Origin: CBDFMG01 sp965221205 [NCBI: bacterium]
GTDB lineage: Bacteria; SM23-31
DNA: 64,000 nt
Direction: 5' to 3'
Assembly: GCA_965221205.1 (NCBI GenBank)
Contig: OZ244870.1
Span: 310,001-374,000, forward strand
Shown here in pieces: positions 57,000 through 64,000 of this stretch (position 1 is its first letter; every line of letters begins with the position of its first letter). The position numbers and the translations under genes are program-made. The notes under the pieces were generated by a model. It worked only from the letters and a program-made list of their open reading frames with translations, was not told the DNA's origin and searched no databases.

Positions 57000-57666
57000 T
57001 TATGTTTTCATTTCCATGCTGGACGGTGCAGGTGTGTCTGCACTTTGCATGTATATAGCGGAATGGAGGAATGTCTCGAAAATATTCTGTATTGTGATCG
57101 AGACATCAAACATATCGGCAAGAGCAATCGCATACCGGAATCCTGCTATTGAATACTCCGAAAAATCGTGTGGCACGAGAAGTTTGATTATATTTATCCA
57201 CAATATCAATTTGATGTCCGAGTTAATTTACCGTCATAACCAGACATGAGGGATACCGGGTGACTCACTCAGCGTAGCTGCCAAGCACAAAATGACTTAG
57301 CAAACCTCGGCCATCATTCCCATAATGATCATATCGATATCGTTTTCATTTTCTTAGCGGAGGATCTCTTCCGTTACCGAGAAACCATGGATGATCTTTT
57401 CAGTAAAAGAGACGATGTGTTCACGAAACAATTTCCGGTAGGACTCGAAATGCTCCGCATTTTGTTTCTCATAAAAATCGATCAGTTTTTCCATTTCCTG
57501 GAATCCGTTTTTCACCCTGTCGGGATCATCATCAAAAACCGTCATAATGTGGAACAATATAAGGTGAGCGTCAAAAGGTAGTACAGATTCTCAAGGTTTG
57601 TCAGAGTGCTTCATAAGAACAATCTGAAAAATCGGTAGGAAAAAGGACTGTTGATATTGTAACCAT
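57000..57666 (-). pseudogene. Tandem universal stress protein, degraded
   Basis: From ATG 57666: ISTVLFPTDFSDCSYEAL, then after shifts HIMTVFDDDPDRVKNGFQEM and ENENDIDMIIMGMMAEV form one Usp domain (P-x-DFS opening, then D-IDMIIMG). A second begins IIKLLVPHDFSEYSIAGFRY with ALADMFDVSITIQNIFETFL. At least three frame changes and stops. The layout, two Usp domains in one chain, is common. The C-terminal half of the second domain is lost. Confidence 0.6.
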
Positions 57667-57741
57667 GGTGATGGGTTCCTTTTTTTACAATTCGTGAATT
57701 TGTAAATCAAAAGGTCATCAAGTGATCTATGGATATTAAAG

Positions 57742-58640
57742 TTATACTATTCCCCACGCTTCTAATTTCCTGAAAAAATCTCTTTCGAATTCTTTTTCAT
57801 TACGGACATTGCATCCGGCAGCAAATGGATTTCCTCCGCCGACACCTAAATCCTTCAGGATTTTTTTGTATTCGGCAAGACATTTTTGCAGATATTCAAT
57901 TGTCTTATTACTTGAACCGTTTAATAGATCGGGCAACTGAAACGGCGGATTGTTTATAAGCTGGTGAATAACTGCTTCAACGCCTTTGGTACCGTGAATG
58001 ATACTTGGTGCAGGGAAAAGCATGGAAAGTTCACCAAAGGCAGAATTGTGCACATTATACTTGTTGAGCGTAATGTTCTTAATCCGCCGCTCGGCAAGAT
58101 CGGCAAACACATCGGGATAGGCAGTAACAATTTCAACTATAGTCTCAAACGCTTCATCAAGTGAGTAATCCAGTATGATTGCGATTCCAGCAAGATCACG
58201 AATCGATGAATTGGGGTTTTCGAAGGCTTTGTGTATAATCTGGGAAACACTGATATTCTGAAGGCCGGACTCATGGGGATTGATCAACGTAACAGAATCG
58301 ACTGCATCGAGGTCACAGTAATAGGTGTTCAGTGTGTTGAATACCGCGATGCTTTTTTCCTCGCATCAGCAAGCTTTTGAAAATCTCCCGACTTTATTCC
58401 ACGTGTCAGACATTTATGAGGGGGTGGATTTTCCCTGCTGAGCAGGTAAATTCCGGCCGCAATCATTGCGTCGGGATTTTCGTCGTAAAATACATAGTCA
58501 AACTGCTTGTCCACATACTGTTTGACGTTGCTGTAATAGTTGTCCTGATCATATCCGAGGATCACGTTCACCTTGGGATGGTGAATGAAATCCTGTTCAG
58601 GAATTGTATGGTGATCGATAATTGTAAGATTAATAGCCAT
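57742..58640 (-). pseudogene. DHH-family phosphoesterase, frameshifted and probably N-truncated
   Basis: Two frames join at an A6 run near 58355. The first (ATG 58640) has LTIIDHHTIPEQDF, the DHH motif that normally lies about 100 residues in, so the N-terminal part is missing. The second continues ITLNKYNVHNSAFGELSMLF and ends with VGGGNPFAAGCNVRNEKEFE, the DHHA1 GGxxxAAG motif with Asn where His is usual. DHH proteins are RecJ or NrnA-type nucleases and phosphatases. A one-base slip in the A-run makes the main lesion. Confidence 0.6.
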
Positions 58641-58722
58641 GAGCTAACATTAAAGTTTGCCGGTTACAATAAATACACATTATTACTATAAGTAGTAATA
58701 TTTAAAATAAAAATAAAGAAAA

Positions 58723-59091
58723 TTATGTAAACTTCACACAGTGAGTTCCTCTTTTCATACGATTGATTGTCAAATAATAATCTCGGCTCAGTTTGACAAT
58801 TTCTGAATTATTTCTGTGTTTTTCATGCAACAACTTCTGAATGCCTTCTTTATAATAGAGAAACAGATCACACTTTGTCTTATAACGGAATTTTTGCCAC
58901 AATGCAAGAAATCCTCCATCAGCGGAGAAGCAGGTCGACCTGACATTATACTCGCTTAAAATATCAAGCAGCTGTAAAAAATTATATTCTACACGAGATT
59001 CCTGATTGTGCCATTCTGATGGTTTCGGCGCTTCGGCTACATCAAGCACATGAAACCAACCTTCGACGTCAATAGAAAATATGCACTGCAT
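58723..59091 (-). pseudogene. Polysaccharide deacetylase, N-terminal fragment
   Basis: 122 residues. The first 50, CIFSIDVEGWFHVLDVAEA and NQESRVEYNFLQLLDILSEY, are the opening of the DUF3473/XrtA-type polysaccharide deacetylases (SIDVExWFHVxD, W-xx-ESRVExN, LLdlL). After NVRSTCF the sequence no longer follows the family; the remaining 65 residues look unrelated and may come from another gene. Family members are about 280 residues, so this is truncated. The usual metal-binding His residues are missing. Confidence 0.55.
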
Positions 59092-59118
59092 ATTGTTACC
59101 TGTATTTTTATTGTAAAA

Positions 59119-59916
59119 TCAAGGTAATAATGCTGCAATCCTTAATGGAGCGCCGCTTCCTCTCTTAATTTTCATCGGGAGGGCAACGACAAGTGAACCG
59201 GTTACGGGAAGTTTATCGAGATTTGCCACGTTTTCTATTCCCGGAATGTTCTCTTCAAATAAAATTTGGTGAGATTCAAAAAGTTTTGACTGCCCGTAGT
59301 CGATGCTCGGTGTATCGATTCCGATTGCTTTGACAGTACGGTTATCGACGAGCCATTGCGCAGTTATCGGACCGATTCCCGGGAAATGGAGTTCCGCAAC
59401 CGCATCGGTGCCTCGTTTATCTGTTCCCATATAAGCATTCGCATCGGGCCAATATTGTCCGTATCCCGTACGGAAGAAGAGAATTACATTTTCCGGAATT
59501 ACGCCGTTCGTTGACTCCCACGTAGTAATATCTTCAACACTTATTTTGAAATCTCGATCTTGAAGAGCCTGTTCTGACACATCGATGACAACAGCCGGAC
59601 CGATGAGCCGGTCCAACGGAATTTCCTCAACACTATTCTGTCCTTCAGAGAAATGAATTGGTGAATCGAGATGAGTTCCGCCATGCTCGGCGGTTGAAAA
59701 CATATTTGCCGAGTAATAATAGCCTCGCTCGGTCATGCCTGCTGCTACAATTGTTAGCTCGAAACCCTCTGCTGTCGGCCAGTAGATTGTCTTATCAGAA
59801 TACTCATATGAAAGATCGATCCAACGACCCTCCGGAAATGAGAACGACGATTGGTCCTGCACACAGCCGGAAAAAAAGATTGCAGCCAGCAAAAGTGCAA
59901 TTGTACTTTTAAACAT
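59119..59916 (-). CDS. Cyclase-family lipoprotein (kynurenine formamidase-like)
   Basis: 265 residues from ATG 59916, chosen for its strong ribosome-binding site (AGGAGGAGG) and because it begins a lipoprotein signal peptide, IALLLAAIFFSGCVQD. The cyclase fold follows: WIDLSYEYSDKTIYWPT, NMFSTAEHGGTHLDSPIHFS (metal-binding HGGTHxDxPxH) and IGIDTPSIDYG. The family hydrolyses formylkynurenine or related amides; a lipid-anchored member probably acts outside the cytoplasm. The real substrate is unknown. Confidence 0.88.
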   Translation of the reverse strand: MFKSTIALLLAAIFFSGCVQDQSSFSFPEGRWIDLSYEYSDKTIYWPTAEGFELTIVAAGMTERGYYYSANMFSTAEHGGTHLDSPIHFSEGQNSVEEIPLDRLIGPAVVIDVSEQALQDRDFKISVEDITTWESTNGVIPENVILFFRTGYGQYWPDANAYMGTDKRGTDAVAELHFPGIGPITAQWLVDNRTVKAIGIDTPSIDYGQSKLFESHQILFEENIPGIENVANLDKLPVTGSLVVALPMKIKRGSGAPLRIAALLP

Positions 59917-59949
59917 TACAGACAACCCTCCTCCTAACATACAATTATA

Positions 59950-60015
59950 TTTTGTCATTTCGAGCAGATTTCATCTGCTGCTGCAGATAATAAGGAGTCG
60001 AGAAAAATCTATCTC
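59950..60015. repeat. Dispersed intergenic repeat, copy 3
   Basis: Begins TGTCATTTCGAGCAGATTTC and ends GGAGTCGAGAAAAATCT with an internal imperfect palindrome (CAGATTTCATCTGCTGCTG). It shares the TGTCATT and GGAG-x-CGA blocks with the copies near 29.8 and 35.0 kb. It overlaps the extreme 5' end of the cyclase transcript region. Confidence 0.5.
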
Positions 60016-60072
60016 TAAAATGTTCTTCAAATCAATTACAATGGACCGGCACATTAAAATTGAATAATCGGT

Positions 60073-60462
60073 CTATATCTCTTTCGGATTGTAGATGGGT
60101 ATCTCAACAGGCGCATGGTCTTTGAAGGCTTTTTGCACTGTCACTACTGTTTTCACGTTTCCGCGTCTGTTGAAATCACCGATTACCCGGATAAATTTCG
60201 GATCGAGAAGCATGCTCAGGATATTGAAAATCTCATTCGTCACTGCTTCATGAAAAACACCGTCACTTCGGTACGACTGAATAAAGAGTTTCAACGATTT
60301 TAATTCAACACAGAGCTTATCCGGGATATACGATATGTGGATCGTTGCAAAATCGGGATTACCCGTTTTCGGGCAGAGTGCGGTAAACTCCGGCATTTCG
60401 ATGGTAATGAGATAGTCATTATTTCCGGGATTATTAAATGTTTCGAGATTAGTTTTATCCAT
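60073..60462 (-). CDS. queF: NADPH-dependent 7-cyano-7-deazaguanine reductase
   Basis: 129 residues from ATG 60462 (the frame extends 14 residues further without support). It reduces preQ0 to preQ1 for queuosine. Signatures: EFTALCPKTGNPDFATIHIS (active-site Cys and Asp), VELKSLKLFIQSYRSDGVFH with the E-x-KSLK motif, and HEAVTNEIF. It is the short YkvM type. No other que genes lie nearby and no preQ1 riboswitch is evident upstream. Confidence 0.94.
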   Translation of the reverse strand: MDKTNLETFNNPGNNDYLITIEMPEFTALCPKTGNPDFATIHISYIPDKLCVELKSLKLFIQSYRSDGVFHEAVTNEIFNILSMLLDPKFIRVIGDFNRRGNVKTVVTVQKAFKDHAPVEIPIYNPKEI

Positions 60463-60504
60463 AGTCAATATGCTGATTGTGCCCGATCTATTTATACAAC
60501 ACAA

Positions 60505-60705
60505 GTTTTGATAATATTTGATTTTTTATCCATAGTAATTAAGGATGTCGAAAGAATTTTTACAAGCAATATAATAAATAATTTTTGATATTCAAGTGAA
60601 AACAGGTATCATTGATTCCGATTTTACTTGATTTTTTGATGCGGTAGCAGTTGCTGACATAAGCTGTATAAAACAGTAATAAATGTATAAAAATCATATC
60701 ATGTA
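60505..60705. other. Intergenic region upstream of queF
   Basis: About 200 AT-rich bases. I looked for a preQ1 riboswitch (C-rich stem, AUAAA) on the minus strand and found nothing persuasive. Confidence 0.35.
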
Positions 60706-60981
60706 TTGAAAATATTTATTTTCTGTTTAGCAATCTACGGCATACTATTTATTATCAGTGTCGGTGTTCGTATACCGTCCGCCAAACGAAAAAACACGAC
60801 CGGCATCCATTTGATCTGGAGCCGAGAAACACGCCTGCTCAAAGAACAGGTCGGAAAAGAAACAAAAAAGCGTGAAAAGAAGAAAGACACACTTACCCTC
60901 ATTGCAAAGCAGAAACCTGACCGCATTGCTTTGGCCCTCAAAAAATGGATTATAGAACGTAACGGGAATTCAGCTCACTAA
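60706..60981 (+). CDS. Small membrane protein, perhaps FliF-tail-like
   Basis: About 91 codons from TTG 60706. A membrane segment (IFCLAIYGILFIISVGV) is followed by a basic linker with VGKETKKREKKKDTLTL and a final helix IAKQKPDRIALALKKWIIE. The last part resembles the end of FliF M-ring proteins, where PE-xVAxxLRxWL binds FliG, but the likeness is short and FliF itself is not here. It may be a remnant or an unrelated small membrane protein. Confidence 0.35.
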   Translation: MKIFIFCLAIYGILFIISVGVRIPSAKRKNTTGIHLIWSRETRLLKEQVGKETKKREKKKDTLTLIAKQKPDRIALALKKWIIERNGNSAH

Positions 60982-61154
60982 GGAATCCCTGCTATTTCCC
61001 CTTTTTCCTTGTGCACTCCATGCGTGTTTTGTATATTCCACAAGCAAAAAAATTAAAAAAACCATTCGTTATACTGTACCACTATTGATGACTGCACTCA
61101 GCTCATTGAGTGTATGTGCTCCGTGATCTTTTCTCTCATAAGAAGGAGGTATTC

Positions 61155-63161
61155 ATGGCTAACGATTCCCAACTTAACGATTCTGAACATAAACCCTACA
61201 TTCCTGCGTCGACTACACTGCCTGAAATTACCATCAAAGCGATTTTCCTGGGGATGATTCTGTCGGTCATTCTCGGTGCGGCGAATGCGTACCTGGGACT
61301 CTTTGCCGGGATGACTGTTTCCGCATCGATTCCTGCAGCGGTTATTTCTATGGCAGTCCTGCGTCTATTTGTTGCGATGCGCATATCTAAAAGCTCAAAT
61401 ACGTTAGAAAATAATATTGTTCAAACTGCTGCATCCGCCGGTGAAAGCCTTGCAGCCGGCGTCATCTTTACAATTCCGGCATTGTTGTTTTTAAATGCGT
61501 GGACTCAATTTGATTATTGGGAAACCACCATGATTGCCGGATTCGGAGGTGTGCTTGGTGTATTGTTCACTATTCCGCTCCGCAGAGCGCTCATCATCGA
61601 AAATCCGTTAAAGTTTCCGGAAGGGATTGCAACGGCGGAGGTGCTGAAAGTGGGGGATAAGGGAGGCGATGAGGTAAAGTATATAGCCTGGGCAGGATTA
61701 ATTGGTGCTATGTTTAAATTCTGTGAAACAGGCCTTCACTTATGGCATAGTGTTGTTGAGCATGCGAGGTATGCAGGTAGTTCAATTGCCTATATCGGAA
61801 CCAATTTATCTCCGGCACTCCTGGGTGTCGGTTATATTGTAGGTTTAAACATCGCAGTTCTGATATTTATTGGCGGTGCAATCAATTGGTGGATTTTTAT
61901 ACCGATTTTTTCTGCAATGCAAGGAATCCCGGAAGGAGTAGAAGCTGGTGCTGTTGCTGGCCAGATGTGGTCGGAACAGACACGGTATCTCGGTGTCGGA
62001 GCAATGGTAGTCGGAGGTCTCTGGGCTCTACTTCGATTGCGTACAAGCTTAGTAAGCGGAATCAAATCAGGCGTTGATTCATACAAAAAGATCAAAGAAG
62101 GCGGTGCTTCGGATTTAAAACGGACGGATCGTGATACCCCGATGCATTGGGTAGGTACTGCCCTCGTCATTCTGGTAATTCCACTTTTTTTCATATTTAA
62201 CTATTTTACGGGGAGTGTCTTTATTTCGGCGATCATGGCTGTCATCATGCTGATAGCTGGATTTCTCTTCTCCTCAGTTGCTGCATATATGGCAGGGCTT
62301 GTTGGATCTTCAAACAACCCGATCTCGGGTGTTACCATAGCAACAATTTTATTTTCATCACTGCTTCTGGTACTTTTAATGGGACCTGAAAGCTTGATCG
62401 GTCCCGCTGCTGCAATCTTCATCGGGGCAGTTGTCTGCTGCGGTGCGGCAATCGCCGGTGATAATATGCAGGACCTAAAGGCAGGACATGTTCTCGGAGC
62501 AACTCCTTATAAACAGCAGATCATGCAGGCTGTCGGTGTTGGGACAGCGGCACTTGTTATGGCTCCAGTTCTGACACTCCTTTTAAATGCCTATGGTCTC
62601 GGTGTGCCAACATCGGAACATCCCAATCCTCTGGCGGCACCGCAGGCTACTCTCATGGCATCGGTTGCACAGGGTGTTTTCGGGGGAGGACTCCCGTGGG
62701 GTCTCGTAACAATGGGCATGGGTGTTGCTGTGCTGGTCATTTTGTTGGACCTCTGGCTCGAAAAACGTGGTAGTGAATTTAGAACGCCGGTTCTTGCGGT
62801 GGCTGTCGGTATTTATCTTCCGTTTGAACTTGAAGTGCCGATTTTAATCGGAGGGATTATTGCCTGGTTGGTTGGACGCCAGTTCAACACAAGAGAATCA
62901 GAAGTCGAAGTATCCGAAATTGAAAAGATACGGACTGCCAAATCAACCGGTCAACGGCGTGGACTCCTCTTTGCCGCAGGGCTTATCACAGGCGAAGCAC
63001 TGATAGGTATTCTCATGGCAATCCCGATTGTCGTATATGGCAGCAGCGAAGTTCTTGCGCTCTTTGGGGTTCACAATATGAGTGTTGTTGCCCTTATACT
63101 TCTTGCGGCAGTCATCTACACGCTTTACCGAGTGAGCTCCGGCCCGCTTCGTGAAAAGTAA
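61155..63161 (+). CDS. OPT-family oligopeptide transporter
   Basis: 668 residues from ATG 61155, which has a strong ribosome-binding site (AAGGAGG, ending about seven bases upstream). About 14 to 16 membrane segments. Family stretches: EITIKAIFLGMILSVILGAA, NAYLGLFAGMTVSASIPAAV and NNIVQTAASAGESLA, with GGVLGVLFTIPLRRALI and FPEGIATAEVL. In other regions GNNPISGVT-like VGSSNNPISGVTIATI is conserved. OPT proteins import peptides or metal chelates by proton coupling. Full length and intact. Confidence 0.93.
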   Translation: MANDSQLNDSEHKPYIPASTTLPEITIKAIFLGMILSVILGAANAYLGLFAGMTVSASIPAAVISMAVLRLFVAMRISKSSNTLENNIVQTAASAGESLAAGVIFTIPALLFLNAWTQFDYWETTMIAGFGGVLGVLFTIPLRRALIIENPLKFPEGIATAEVLKVGDKGGDEVKYIAWAGLIGAMFKFCETGLHLWHSVVEHARYAGSSIAYIGTNLSPALLGVGYIVGLNIAVLIFIGGAINWWIFIPIFSAMQGIPEGVEAGAVAGQMWSEQTRYLGVGAMVVGGLWALLRLRTSLVSGIKSGVDSYKKIKEGGASDLKRTDRDTPMHWVGTALVILVIPLFFIFNYFTGSVFISAIMAVIMLIAGFLFSSVAAYMAGLVGSSNNPISGVTIATILFSSLLLVLLMGPESLIGPAAAIFIGAVVCCGAAIAGDNMQDLKAGHVLGATPYKQQIMQAVGVGTAALVMAPVLTLLLNAYGLGVPTSEHPNPLAAPQATLMASVAQGVFGGGLPWGLVTMGMGVAVLVILLDLWLEKRGSEFRTPVLAVAVGIYLPFELEVPILIGGIIAWLVGRQFNTRESEVEVSEIEKIRTAKSTGQRRGLLFAAGLITGEALIGILMAIPIVVYGSSEVLALFGVHNMSVVALILLAAVIYTLYRVSSGPLREK

Positions 63162-63300
63162 ATACCCTATTATTTGTTGAGATCATACAATAATTCATGC
63201 TAAATTCGTTTCAGCATATTTTACTATTCAAATCTATAATGTGTTTTTTGGGTATTTTTTGTAACGATATCTATAATTGTCAAAAAGGAATTCTACTTTT

Positions 63301-64000
63301 GTGAAGAAATTATTAGAACAGTATCTAAAAAATATCTCAAACACTTCCCAACGTGGCGATGCACGGGAAGAAAGCTATTATAAACATCTTGATGCGTTAA
63401 TTAAACAATATGCTGAAATTCAAAATGCAAAAAATATTGATGTTACTATCCTTCCCAAAAAAACAGAGGCCGGAAATCCCGATTTTCGTGTTTGGGATGG
63501 AAAGAATCATATCACTGGCTACATCGAAGCAAAAGACCCATCCGTTACAAACCTTGATCATATCGAAAGTACTGAACAATTGGAACGTTATTGTTTGACT
63601 TTCCCCAATGTCATCTTAACCAATTTTTATGAGTTTCGTTTATATCGCAGTAATAAACGTATAGCACACGTCATGATAGGACGTCCTGTTATTGCTCAAC
63701 GTTTGCATACCACGCCGCCAGTTGAAAATATTGACAAATTCAAAAAATTATTTGATCTCTTTTTTTCTTTTGCTCAGCCAAAAGTTAATACGGCACGATC
63801 GCTTGCTATTGAACTGGCAAGACGTACCCGCTTTCTCCGTGATGAAGTCGTTGCCGTAGAAATGAGAAAAAATGGAGGCAAAGGTCACAAACAGGTTCTC
63901 GGTTTTTATGAAGCATTTAAAAAATACCTCATCGGAACATTGACAGAAAAACAATTTGCTGATCTTTATGCGCAAACGATTACCTACGGTCTTTTTGCCG
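63301..64000 (+). CDS. Type IIG-like restriction enzyme/methylase, N-terminal nuclease part (runs off the window)
   Basis: A GTG-started frame (63301) that stays open to the edge, about 233 residues. The N-terminus reads QRGDAREESYYKHLDALI and NPDFRVWDGKNHITGYIEAK, a PD-(D/E)XK nuclease core, then STEQLERYCLTFPNVILTN and FYEFRLYRSN. This matches the start of large single-chain Eco57I/MmeI-type restriction enzymes, which carry a methyltransferase after the nuclease. The methylase portion must lie beyond the window. Intact as far as seen. Confidence 0.8.
   Translation, partial: MKKLLEQYLKNISNTSQRGDAREESYYKHLDALIKQYAEIQNAKNIDVTILPKKTEAGNPDFRVWDGKNHITGYIEAKDPSVTNLDHIESTEQLERYCLTFPNVILTNFYEFRLYRSNKRIAHVMIGRPVIAQRLHTTPPVENIDKFKKLFDLFFSFAQPKVNTARSLAIELARRTRFLRDEVVAVEMRKNGGKGHKQVLGFYEAFKKYLIGTLTEKQFADLYAQTITYGLFA

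Noticed and set aside
60463-60705. preQ1 riboswitch before queF
   Set aside because: No C-rich stem-loop with the A-rich tail pattern could be found.
1-64000. Stop-codon reassignment as the cause of broken frames
   Set aside because: Internal stops are TAA, TGA and TAG alike, most breaks are frame changes, and intact genes end in all three codons.
1-64000. CRISPR array
   Set aside because: No regularly spaced direct repeats were seen; the only tandem copy is the single 14-bp duplication.

Overview
The window looks like a chromosomal stretch of a Gram-negative, didermic bacterium of moderate GC, perhaps from an uncultured lineage near the FCB group. The evidence is lpxK with a DUF374 acyltransferase (lipid A), several lipoproteins, a secretin-like fragment, a membrane pyrophosphatase, GuaB3 and an S6-SSB-S18-L9 ribosomal cluster. 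I cannot name a species from sequence alone.

Layout. 1-7.6 kb (minus strand) is an accessory, defence-like island: a UvrD-type helicase, a RecB/AddB-like nuclease (frameshifted), a KTSC protein, a GHKL ATPase fused to a PD-(D/E)XK nuclease (one frameshift) and a DNA methyltransferase. 7.8-14.4 kb is a translation cluster read leftwards: tRNA-Gln, prs, rplY, pth, hppA, rpsF, ssb (broken), rpsR, rplI, closed by a strong hairpin. 14.6-21.9 kb mixes small secreted proteins, bioY, a zinc-ribbon coiled-coil protein and several gene ruins: an HDOD-histidine kinase, an IS1595-like transposase and a lytic transglycosylase. 22-29.4 kb holds a CPBP protease, an rRNA methyltransferase, a PTS IIA protein, NamZ, a YprB-like nuclease and lipid A genes. 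29.9-36.7 kb is mostly intact metabolism: cysteine desulfurase, mnmA, panB, a divergent ketol-acid reductoisomerase homologue, a SAM hydrolase, guaB3 and rpsT. 36.9-40 kb is decayed (small interrupted ORF, alpha-solenoid protein, flagellin). 40.2-56.4 kb carries intact dnaE, spmAB, priA, M28 and M20 peptidases and gyrA, interleaved with broken prmA, ABC transporter, rex and archease genes. 57-59.1 kb is decayed (Usp, DHH, polysaccharide deacetylase). The right end has a cyclase, queF, an OPT transporter and the start of a type IIG-like restriction enzyme.

The contrast between long intact core genes (dnaE, gyrA, priA, hppA) and about eighteen broken genes is the most striking global property. 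Lesions include single-base frameshifts, in-frame stops of all three types, a 14-bp tandem duplication and truncations. Real reductive decay, assembly or sequencing indels, or both could explain this. The two most interesting local signals are the methyltransferase plus GHKL-nuclease cassette and the panB-linked KARI-like enzyme whose D190-equivalent metal ligand is Asn.
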